From positions 1,497,001 to 1,561,000 of the forward strand of contig JAOTON010001526.1 of assembly GCA_034440635.1 (NCBI GenBank): 64,000 nucleotides of DNA, read 5' to 3'. Source of the DNA: Lepas anatifera (Eukaryota > Arthropoda > Thecostraca > Lepadidae). The stretch's first letter is position 1; each line of letters opens with the position of its first letter. The position numbers and the translations under genes are program-made. This document shows positions 13,501 through 24,623 of the stretch, piece by piece. The notes under the pieces were generated by a model that saw nothing but the letters and a program-made list of their open reading frames with translations, made no database searches and was not told the DNA's origin.

Positions 13501-16500
13501 TTCACATCCTACAATATATAAATGTGTCGCGTACCCTAAAGTGCTAGGCGCTTCTCAGCCGCTGTCGGTCTCTGCGCTAACCGTGCCGTTGGACGTGTGT
13601 TCAGGGCACGAAGCTGTGGATCATGATGGAGTACCTGGGCGGTGGATCGGTGCACGATATGATGCAGGCGGGCCCTGTGGGCGAGGGCTTCATCGCCATC
13701 ATCTTGAGGGAGATGCTCAAGGGGTTGGACTACCTGCACTCCGAGAACAAACTGCACCGCGACATCAAAGGTGTGTAAAAAACCGGCAGTGATCTCTCAG
13801 TGACCTGGGTGTGTGCAGCTTCATTTTTTTTACATCAATATATTCATGTGGAGCAGGCTGGAGCTTAAGGCCAACTGTGTACACATAAGCCATGATTTCG
13901 CAGAATATTTTAGCGTTATCTTTGAAAGTAATTCTGCAAAATTATGCCTGCAAGCTGCCGCCTTTTCATCAACCGTTGTAAAATTATGCGTCTTAGGCTC
14001 GATCCACGGAAGACAGGTCATTTTATAAGTGTCATGACCGAGAAAATCCAGATCCCATCCGGTCCAAGCCCAACTTTACCGGACATTTTCGGACCAATGA
14101 CAAATCGAAACCAATGGCAAATCCAAGCCGATGACAAGTCCAGGCCAATACTTTGATACGTTATGATTATTAATTGACGCGTAATCTACATTAAACATTT
14201 TTCCTGCCAAATCAACACAGATGATAATCCAAATCCATACTCAGATCGGAAAGTACCCGAATTCTGTGGTCCATCCAACCTAATCTGCCCACAATTCGGG
14301 GATTATTTCCGATATCCTATCTGTGTCACGCCCTATCTGAAGACCCTCATACTGTTGTGGGAGCAGCCCAAGCCTGCTGGTCTGGTCAGGAGGTGCAAAA
14401 GTCAGAGCAGGAGCGCCTCAAAATGATGGAGGATGTTCCACTAGGGCAATTAAAGGGCTACTTACGGAGTCTCTGAAACGGCCAACGAGTACTACGAAAG
14501 ATATGCCGCTCACTGCCGGAAAAACCTGCCCCAATGTACTGCAGGACAAGCCATGTGGTTTTTGTGGAGGCCCCACGAACAGGCAGGACACCTTGAGACC
14601 TGTGAGCGGTAAAGAGACTAGATATATAACACAGAAAGCCGTAGACCAGCACAGAGAAGTTTCGGACTTTTATGGGGACTCCGGGGGAGGGGCAGCACAG
14701 GCCGCTGAAATAGCAATAGAGTACAATGTTGGAACAGAAGGACAATGAGAGCGCCCCAGAAGCCCTGCAAATTGCAAAGAAGGACCTTATACAACTAAAA
14801 CCCCGGTCTGCGACCTGGGCTAACGCCCCTCTGGCGCAGGAGAGCCGCATGACAATAGCCCTGTTCCAGCTGTCAGCACAGTTTTGTCAGCACCAATCAG
14901 CGGGCCGCGTTGCGCCTACGTCACAGGACTGTAGCCTCTCCCCGGGAACTAGTTCTAGAGGTTTTACGGGCTGATGACCTGCTGTTTCTGCTGATGAAAA
15001 ACAGTAAGTGCACGAAGTGACAGCCTAATATGTTTTAATGATATAAAGGTTTAAGTTCCCTTTGCTTAGCACAAACAAGAGGCGATTATGGCGCTGATGT
15101 TACTTTTCTGGAGGAGAGGTTAGAGGTCCTGCTGACAAAACTGTGCTGACAGCTGGAACAGGGCTAATGTCTGAAAGCAAACCATATTTCCTTCGCACTG
15201 TATCCCTTCATAAGTCTGTAGGTCAGTGTTATCATTTTTTTATTTGAAATAACTAATAAACAGCGCGCGGTCACTCCCGGATTCAAACCGGGCATCCCTG
15301 ATCAAGAGACAGGGGATCCAAACACTATACCAGTGCGCCACACTGCGCACCATCCCACTAGCCGAAAACCTGTGACCCGTCAGAAGGTCACTGGCTGGTA
15401 TCACTCAACTGAGGATAGCGCCGTGGCGTGGCGCCGGGTGCTGTGTTCGTATAGAAAAAGCACGGTATAAAGCTGTTTCTAGAAGACGAACCAAACATTA
15501 TGTTGGCCTGGAATTACTTGTATCGGCGACCCAGGGCCGTAAGCTAGCTTCATGCCAAATTGCATCCACTTCCATTTATTTTAAGGGCTTGAACCCATGG
15601 TGAGAAACAAAGATGGTCCGAGAGATTTAGCACCTTATAATACATTTTTGGACTAATTACTCGAAAGCCATTGAAGATAAGTGAGTAGCGTAAATGAGTG
15701 AAATGACAGCAATTAACTTCCCTATTAAATCATGTAATTCTGAGCTTGTGATTGAAATGTGTTCGGAACTGAGAAGCAACAAATAAAATGTTTTCTACTA
15801 AAATCATATTTATACATATAAAACAATAAATTTTAATATCCGATATCCATCTCCAAATACTACCAGGCGAAGCAATGTTCTTTCATTATCTGAAATGAAA
15901 ATTCAAATCGGCGCATTATATCGCGAGATATTAATGTTTTAACGAAAAGAGTGAATATGCAGTCCTCCGGCGGAATGGTAAAAACTAGGTCGAATTTTAC
16001 GTTTTCCACTGGAAACTATGCCTAAGCACAATAAAATTGACCTAGCTGCCTCAGGTGGCTGTCTTTAAACTAGCTTAAGCGTGCCTTCTGGCATTTCGAG
16101 CTTATAAATCAGCCGTCAAATTTCATGGCTTTTTGCTTGTATCGAAATACTCCGTTTTGGCGTAATAGATATTGTCCGACCAGTTTGAAATTTTTTTTAG
16201 GTGGCCCTGTTGCTTATTCAAAGGAGCCAAACTTCAGTTCGTCGCTTAAGAAATGAAAATGAGAAAATGAAAATTGAAAAAATTTGTTCAAATTTTCAAA
16301 ACTGTTCTCAATTCAGATTCGGGCCTTAGTTTGGGCGTCTGGCATAAAGGGCTATCACCCTACTCATTGCGGCCATGGGATCACTTTCAGAACCGCCAAG
16401 CGGCCGAATAGAGCCTCTTGAGAAATCTAAATCCGCTTCGCTCCATGGATTTCGCCATGCGGCTCTGATAAACTGTTATGCATGCGTGGCAAGTAGGGGG

Positions 16501-19500
16501 TGGTGGGGGTCCTCTCCCTACTTTGCATCCCAAATTTCAATGTTAGCCAAATTGGGAAGAAATCATAACCTTTGCAACCATATGTGCGGAAAGCAATAAT
16601 GACCCGAATTCGACAATCTTGGTTTTAGAAGGGAAAGTTTATTGTTGAAGATTGATTGGCCCCTTTTTTTTGTCGGTGAGGCTTATGCATTCAGGCCAAT
16701 AGATGATGTGTAAACTGCAGAATAAGTCTACATAACTACACGCAAAGCAGTATAACCGCATAGGAGGGGCGGGTGATAATACGAGGCAAGTAGGGGGTGA
16801 GTGGGGGTCCTCTCTCCTACTTTGCATCCAAAATTGCGTCGAATGACAACAATTTTGCATCTTGCAATCTTGCCTCCCAAGGATGTTGTCGAAGACCATC
16901 GAACTGTTCTTGGCGGTGCTGAAGGTGCTAAAGTCAACAACTTAAAGCTCCATGCCAACTTGGGGGCCGATCATGAATGCTCTGAATGCTCTGGATAACA
17001 AAGCAGGCACTGGTGGCGAAATATAAGTACGAAAGGTATTGTAGAGGAGGCCACTCTACTGCACAGAATAGCAAATCGGTATTGGAGAACTGCAAAGTAG
17101 GCCTTAGGACGGCACAGGAGCCATCTGGGCTACACAAAAAAACCTATGGGACTGTTATGGGAACAAAACAGGGGGTGAAATGACTAGAATTGAAGACAAA
17201 AGACCGTTGGAATGATCAATGGGATCCGAAATAATCGGTCCCAAACTTGTATCAAAGCAAACATTCCTAAGTGGAGGCCTTGCCGCTCCAGATCCATACT
17301 CACGCCAGCTGAGGGCGTCCTTGGTCTGTCCCCGCGGTCAGCTGAGGCCGTCCCTGACCTGTACCCTCGGTCAGCTGAGGCCGTCCCTGACCTGCCCCCG
17401 TGGCCAGCAGAGACCGTCCCTGACCTGTCTCTGTGACCAGCGGAGGCCGTCCCTGACCTGTCCCAGTGGCCAGATGAGGCCGTCCCTGACTTGTTTCTGT
17501 GACCAGCAGAGACTGTCCTTGACCTCTCTCTGTGACCAGCGGAGGCTGTCCCTGACCTGTACCCTCGGTCAGCTGAGGCCCTCCCTGACCTGTCCCGGCG
17601 GTCAGCTGAGGCCCTCCCTGACCTGTCCCCGCGGTCAGCTGAGGCCCTCCCTGACCTGTGCCCGCGGTCAGCTGAGGCCCTCCTGACCTGTGCCCGCGGC
17701 CTCCGGTAGCGGCGAACGTGCTGCTCTCTGACAATGGGGAGGTGAAGCTAGCCGACTTCGGCGTTGCTGGCCAGCTGAGCAGCAGCACCCTGAAGCGCCA
17801 GACGTTCGTGGGCTCGCCATTCTGGATGGCGCCGGAGGTTATCCAGCAAACCGCCTACGACTGGAAGGTCAGCCTGCTCTGCCATGGGTGAAGAATTTAC
17901 GCACAATACGTTTTTTTTAGAACAAATATTTGGGGGACGTAACTAACGGGTTTATATAAATAAATGTATAGTATTTAGAGTATTTAGAGGCCTGTCGATG
18001 CATCAACTGCCAGGGTTATATGTCAACTTTTTCCCGGTTGGAAGGGTATTTTGGGTATCAAATTACCCCTTGTTAAGGGAATCATCATTGTTGGGGTTTT
18101 TGGGCGCACCGACAGCTGGGTCATATGGCGCCCATTTGTTCAGGGAATTCGTCGGGCCTTGAACCCGAGTCGGCCACGTAAAAAAGAGCACGCTAACCGT
18201 TACACCACAGTACCCCCGCCCAATACACATAAATATTCACATAACCTGCGTGTGTGTGTTTGTGTATATCTATTTCGAATCCAGACTCCAATAATATACC
18301 GGGCCTCAGATTCTCCTAAAGCACTTGTTGACTAGTCATCTATCTTTCAGACGAACAGTGACGTATCAGTCCTGACCTTTCATTGGGTGATGTGTTCGCC
18401 CAGTGTCTTCTTGTCTTTAATCTGTATCTTATCTCCCCCTGATCAGATCTCAGCCTATGTCAACTGTGTGCAACAATGTATGCAGGTGATGCTACAGTTG
18501 ATTTTTGGCAACCATGATCCGTATAATCTTAACTTTAACTAACGCAAGGCTGGACAGATCAAGCCTTGCGTCACGCTTCAACGGTTTCATCTGCGCCGCA
18601 CAAAGTCAATCAAGCTATTTTCGGTGGCGTATGAGCCTGCTCTGTGGCATGGAAGAGCAAATTCCGAGTATATGAATTCCGAGTATGTGAGTAAATTCCC
18701 AGTAGCTGAGTTGGTAGTTAACGGTTGTTACAAAATTGTGGTTGTTGAGACGGGATGTGCCATTACTTTCATTGTGATCCGCATCTATGTGTGAGGATAT
18801 GGGCGTTTTGGGGGTGTTCATCTTAGTTAAAAGCGTTTAGAAAATCCTTCTGCTTCCGGTAAGCGAGATACCGTTTAGTGGCATGCCCAGGCGTGCTATC
18901 AGTAGAATGCGATTCCTGACGAGTGTGTGATGCGTGGTTGTAGTTACCATAGGTTGCACATGGGGTGACTTTCTCTATACGTCCATCTTCCGTGTTCCAT
19001 GCGGTAAGTGTCGGCAAAACGGCTGCATCCACGCACGCAGGATTTTGCACACGTATGGTCCAATGCAGTCTCATCATCGCATTTACCTTTGGGCCTGGTG
19101 AGTTGAACAACTCTTCAGGACACGTCCAGGTGTACTAATAATCAAATTTACAGGCGTTTAATCGACACAAGGAAAATGGACTACAGCGATATATAAGCTT
19201 ATTTTCATTCAAGGCTGTAGAGCTGATGCTGAATGTCTTATTTAAGGACGGCATCGTGTCTAGATTCCTCGTCTGTTTTAACGCCTCTAACACACTACCT
19301 ATACTTGTCACGGTCTCTCTCGGGATGCAGTTGCCGGTGGCGGGGGGGGAGCACTCGACTTCCACGCGGCTAACCTGGGTTCAGACCCCTGGGCGGGTAT
19401 CCTGCATAAGTTAATCCAATCTCTATAATACCCTCCCAACAGGGGAGAGTTGGCGACTTCATATGACATCAGCAATCGGTGTGTTGTAAAGCGCCAATGT

Positions 19501-22500
19501 TGTGACAATATCTCGATGCTCACATGCGGCTTTTACGTCCAGGCGGACATCTGGTCCTTGGGGAATCACCGCGATCGAAATGGCGCAAGGCGAACCACCC
19601 TACTCGAACCTGCACCCGATGAGGGCCCTCTTTATCATCCCGAAGAACCCGCCGCCGCAGCTTCAGGGTGACTTCAGCCGGCCCTTCAAGGACTTTGTGG
19701 ACACCTGCCTCAACAAGGACCCAGCCAACGTCAGTTCAAAGGACCCTCCAAAAAAACTTAATGAGAGATATTCACGGTCAGGCTGTACGCAGTTAACGAC
19801 CAACAGAAATTGAGAAAATATAGAGAACGTGGTGTCAGTGGTTAGGGCATGCCTTCTGAGCCAATTCGTCACGGTTCAAATCCAAGCAGGTTCGTAAAAT
19901 AATATAGAATAAATCCCGCGATCGACAATACTTTGATCGGAAGGTAACAGTGCCAAGCGACCAAAGCAGCTGCAGCCTGAACAAGCCCGATAGTTGAGGC
20001 TCCAGCTGCTTACGTAGCTGCCGATAGGTCCGCGACCCTGATAGTCCGATAAGACTATTGTTCACTTCCCTGTACTTTGCACAATGTTGGGGCGTAGACG
20101 TGGGAGTGACGCCTTTGGGAGCATTTCGAACCAAAGGGAGTTCCTGAACCACTGGAGAGTTTCGAAGGGAAAGTAAGAATTTACATTTCCAGAACAGAGG
20201 ATCTCATAAAGGATGGTCACGTACTTTGCACGATAACCGGGTGTGGACGTGGGGGCGACGCCTTTGGGGGCATCCCGGAACCGAAGGTTATCACTGGAAA
20301 TTTTTAAGGTAAAGTAATTATTTGAATCTCCGGAACCGAGAATCCCTTGGAAGGGATGGCCACGTACCTTGCACGATACACGGGCGTAGATAGGGAACAT
20401 TCGGCCCCGTGTTCTTTTGGCGGATCTCTCCCTAGTTATAATCCTGAGTGACCTGTTTTGAAGGATTTATAGGATATAGGGCACTTCAGCTGCTACGGCT
20501 ATGCAGTAGGGACCTATTTCGGCTGTCGCTCAATTCTGGGCAGACCACACTGGTTCCACGCATAAGCTGAAGTGTATGCGATATAGGACACGTTACGAAA
20601 TACCGTATCACCTATTCTCAAAATTAAAGTTATGTGATGCCGACGTAGTGCTTACGCACTGTGCAGTGTCATTTTTGTTCCCAACATCACCAATGCAACG
20701 ATTTAAGTACTTTGTGCGTCACCAGTAAAGTATGCAGTTGCAGATATCGCAGCCAGTGGTGCGGCTAGATTTCCGTCGAAAATGTCAAGCACCAAGTACT
20801 GGTTACAGAGCATATTTGGTAACAAGGTGTATAGCTGATTACTGATAGCTATGGTAAAGGAGATCTCAATCAGGTCATGGATGCCTCACCCAATCCCCTG
20901 ATTGACTGTCTCCTGGCCAAGAAACTATCCATGTTCATCGTCTTTTAACCTGGGCAATGCGCATTAACGATATCATAATTCGGGTAAAACCCCGTCTGCG
21001 TTGAAGTGGCGATGAGACCGAGTCTGTAAATGTCGGGACGGCTGGCCAGATGGTTTGATGTCCTCTCCAGCGTCCTCCGGCCGCAGACCTGCTGCGCATG
21101 CCGTTCATCAAGCGCGCCAAGCGCACGGTGCAGCTGATGGAGCTGGTGGACCGGTACAAACGGTGGCAGAAGACCCACGAGGACTCGGACAGCGACGGCG
21201 AAGCCGACCAGTAAGGATGCTTACCTGAGGGGCTCACTCAACCTCGCCACCCCACAGGCTCTGGGTGTTCAAGGGGACGTAGAGGAGCGGGTGGGTGATC
21301 AGGCAGTGTCTGTTGGTGAAAACGTGATTGTCTTGCTTCTCGATGGTAAATAGTTGAAACTTGAAATAACTCACCTTTCTTCAAGTAGGGGCCTGGTTAT
21401 CCAAGGGGCCTCAGATCAGCGGAAGGGACTCAATATCCAATCAAGGGAGCCACCCAAAAACTCAGAGTACCCAGACCCACTGAGGGGTCCTAAAGTAGTT
21501 CAGAAGGTTCAGAACAACTCAGGGGCCATACCGGCTGCGAGTCCCGACGAGTTCAGGGAGCCCCAGAGCGGCACATGGGAGCTTAGACAAGATGAATGAC
21601 CCCAAAACTGTTCAAGAAGCGATTATCGGCACCCCTGCAATATTATTTGGTGTCCCCCTGATTGGTTTCCCTGCCCAAAAATGGCGCCCACGCCCCCGTC
21701 CCCGCCCATTTAACGATTCATTGGCTGATGTACGCTGGATATTCTTTCCGTTACTAGGAGAGGAGATATTAAAGAAGTCAGCACTAACATAGAAATATAT
21801 GCCGTTTAGCAGCCGTAATTCCACGGAGTTATTATCCCAAACCCCTGTGCTATATGACGTCTATATGCTTCACTGGAATATTCCGAAGAAGAAAAATAAA
21901 GACCGCTCATTATCGAAACTGACTTATGCAGTCGGTTATTTTGGTTTGGATCGGATCTCGGGGAACGCAAAAGACGATTGATTCCCGCCATATTTCAATA
22001 AAAATTGAAACAAAGCTTACGAGTGCAAGCAGAAGTGCGGTAACAGGGGGAGCGTGCACTTTAGCTGAAAGTTGAAGACATGTGCTTGTATCCATATATA
22101 TTAAACACTATGGAAAAATACTATGCCTAGGTTTTGGGGCCATTCCAAGAGAGAGCGGCGAAATTTTCATTCCGTCCCAGAAAGTAAAAATAGTCCAAAT
22201 TTTAAGAGGTTTATTGGGTATTTGATGATGCATCGAAAAATGAGAGAACTACTTTTTAGTGACACTCCATCCGCTGGGTTTCCCTTTGTTTCTAGGATGC
22301 CATAGAACAATAGGCGAAAAAAGCCATCCTTTGCTGATCCATATAAAGGGCATGCATGCTTTTGTGGGGGCCATTTCTTGCCAGGGGGCCCAAAGCTGGA
22401 GGAGACTGGAAAAAATTGGACCGTCCCCCACTCTCGAGCCCATGGCGGGAACCCTGGGTACCACCCTCAAAGCCTAAGTTGAAGTCGATTTTGGAGAAAC

Positions 22501-24575
22501 TTTTGCAGACACCCCTCTTCTCTTTTTGATGAGGGTACTCGGTCCAATGCTACGCAATTTTATGAGAGGATCTGGCCAGGCGTTACGAAACTTTACATAG
22601 GGGAGTAAAAATAATTTGCCTAATTTATGGGTAGCCCCTCATTCCCCTATCTAGAGCGCTAGACCGACGCCTTTATGTGTTTTTTTCCAGAGAAGACAGC
22701 GACATCGATCTGGACCTCTACGAGCCGTGGGTGGCCACGCTGAGGAATCAGCCTTCGACACGCCGGCGCGCGCAGCAGGACACCCTGACCCAGCCACCGA
22801 TGGACAGTGTCCAGATACTCAACCAGAGAAACGCGCCGGACAACCCAGCAAAGAACAGCGCGGTGGGTTCTTCGGGAGGGTGACTCAGGGCGGGAAGATC
22901 GTCGGTGACAACCGGGGAGAGATCACTGGTAACAAGGGAGGGGGAGGGTATCACCGATGACCAAAGGGCGGGAAGACCGCCGTTAACCAGAGGGCGGGAA
23001 GATCACCGGTAACCAGAGGGCGAGAACGGGCGCGCGCCCCAAGATTTTCTTTGGAGGGCAGGCTAACGAGGGGGCAGCATGTTTGACAGGGTGCGGGAGG
23101 TTACTGGAGGGGAATAATGACCGGAAAGGGTACTTACCACGTAAATGGGCGGCACGCTATGGGCAGGGGCAGCAAGATCAGAGTAGAACTGGTACTAAAA
23201 GCCAGATCCGGCTCATGTCTGCCTTCAATGGGCGCCTGCGACTGTGAATTATCACTAAAACCCATGTCGGGCGCCGAAGGCGCCAGACGTGGGTTTCGCA
23301 TCAGCACTTTGGAGTCGAAGGATTTGGGGGGGCGCAAGGCCGCTGCTCCCTCCCCTTGGGTGCGCTGCTGGGCGGGAAGATCATCGGCGATGACCGGGGA
23401 GGGATCGCTGTTTACAAGGGGGGGGCATTGTCGGTGACGAAAGGACTGGAAGATCGCCGGTGACCACAGGGCAGGGAGATCACCGACGAGCACAGAGCGG
23501 GAGGATTTCTGGTGACCATAGGTGAGAGAAATGGCCGATAACTATAATGTGGAGATATAGAGAAGGGAGAACACCGGTGGATATAGTGTGGAGATCATAC
23601 GTGACCGTGTCATGTCTGCGTGTTTCTTAAGGTGGGTGAAATACTGCCGAGGGAGCCGGGGTGCGTTCAGCGCGGTAGTCTGGTGGACACCCTTGTCAGT
23701 ATCGCCGAGAGCGACCGGCGCCGCTCCCGCTGCCCGGTCAGTGTCACCGTCGTGCTGGCAGCCATGGGACCGACGACGGCCGTATAGGCGGGCGGCCCAG
23801 TGATAGAGACCTGCTCTCTGAGCTGTAGGCGCTGACACCTCCTCTGCCTGTTGCAGCCTGTTCGTTTTCTTAAACATTATTTTCACCATTTCAGTCGGTT
23901 TCCTTCCCATCCACCCCAGATTTTATCCTCTGTACATGTCCTTAGTTGGTCATAGATATTCAGACCAAAGCCGGTTTGCTACGTATGGTAAATTTTTGGT
24001 AGATATATTCGATTATGATTTATGCAAACCTGTAGTTTTAAATTTCAATACGTGATTATAGAATATCATAGTATAACAACCTGTGATATTCAGAAGCATA
24101 CAGCTGTTTCTCTCAAATGGTGTCCATTGTGACTCTCGCGAACTAGGTTTCACTGCGATTCTCGATAACCACGTTCCGGTCTGACGCTTGTAATGGCACT
24201 TCTTTTGGCTACCTTGGCTTATGTTGAACAGTCTCTGCCACCCGAAGGACCCGAGACATCTCTTGAATGTGCTCGCCAATTTACTGAGCGGCAGCCTCGT
24301 ATTTCCGTAAGTGAGGAACCAACTGAGGAGACGTCGACGCTGCTGCCATCTGTGACAGGCGGAGCCGGGGGTGGTGACATCAGAACGGTCCGCCTCACTG
24401 GCCGACGTGCCCGGATACTCTCCAAGGCGGTCCCTCAGTCCAGTACGGTCACAAGCCAGCACCACCAGTCCCACACTCAGTGGCACCATCTACCCGATGA
24501 TCGGCGAGGTAACTCCTCTCTCTCTCTCTCGCTCGCTCTCTCTCTCTCGCTCTCTCTTTCTCTCTCGCTCTCTCG

Positions 24576-24623
<48 letters not shown>

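Larger units (their letters stand above)
5730..13604 (+). other. Kinase intron 2 (7.9 kb)
   Basis: Contains an AGGTCA-family copy (about 6171-6905), an (AT)n tract, a SINE-1, a 254-bp hAT-like MITE, a 2.6-kb TA-flanked inverted-repeat element, and a 219-bp hAT-like MITE, each listed separately. 8530-10130 holds only scattered tRNA-like box sequence (8780-8835) that I could not place. No host exon seen. Confidence 0.8.
13771..17709 (+). other. Kinase intron 3 (3.9 kb)
   Basis: Contains a TA-flanked MITE (14858-15164), a tRNA-like segment on the - strand (15265-15352), a 56-bp direct repeat (16488-16543 and 16783-16837) and a 33-bp minisatellite running up to exon 4. 14370-14850 is open in short frames on both strands, but I recognise no family. 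15360-16480 is AT-rich with nothing recognised. Confidence 0.75.
17868..19542 (+). other. Kinase intron 4 (1.7 kb)
   Basis: Carries two SINE-1 copies in opposite orientation (about 18000-18210 on -, 19337-19497 on +). 18350-19330 holds short open stretches but nothing recognisable. Confidence 0.75.

Noticed and set aside
14458..14974. Open frames on both strands of up to 130 codons
   Set aside because: No recognisable domain in either direction, overlap of a MITE at 14858 and no splice-site support.
15265..15352. Functional tRNA gene
   Set aside because: T-arm and box sequences present, but no proper acceptor stem; treated as SINE-derived.
17219..17788. Frames of about 155 codons on both strands before kinase exon 4
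   Set aside because: They follow from the 33-bp minisatellite period; the real coding part starts at 17710 in another frame.
24193..24358. Open stretch before kinase exon 8
   Set aside because: It is in a different frame from the conserved linker; the acceptor at 24358 gives the phase that exon 7 needs.
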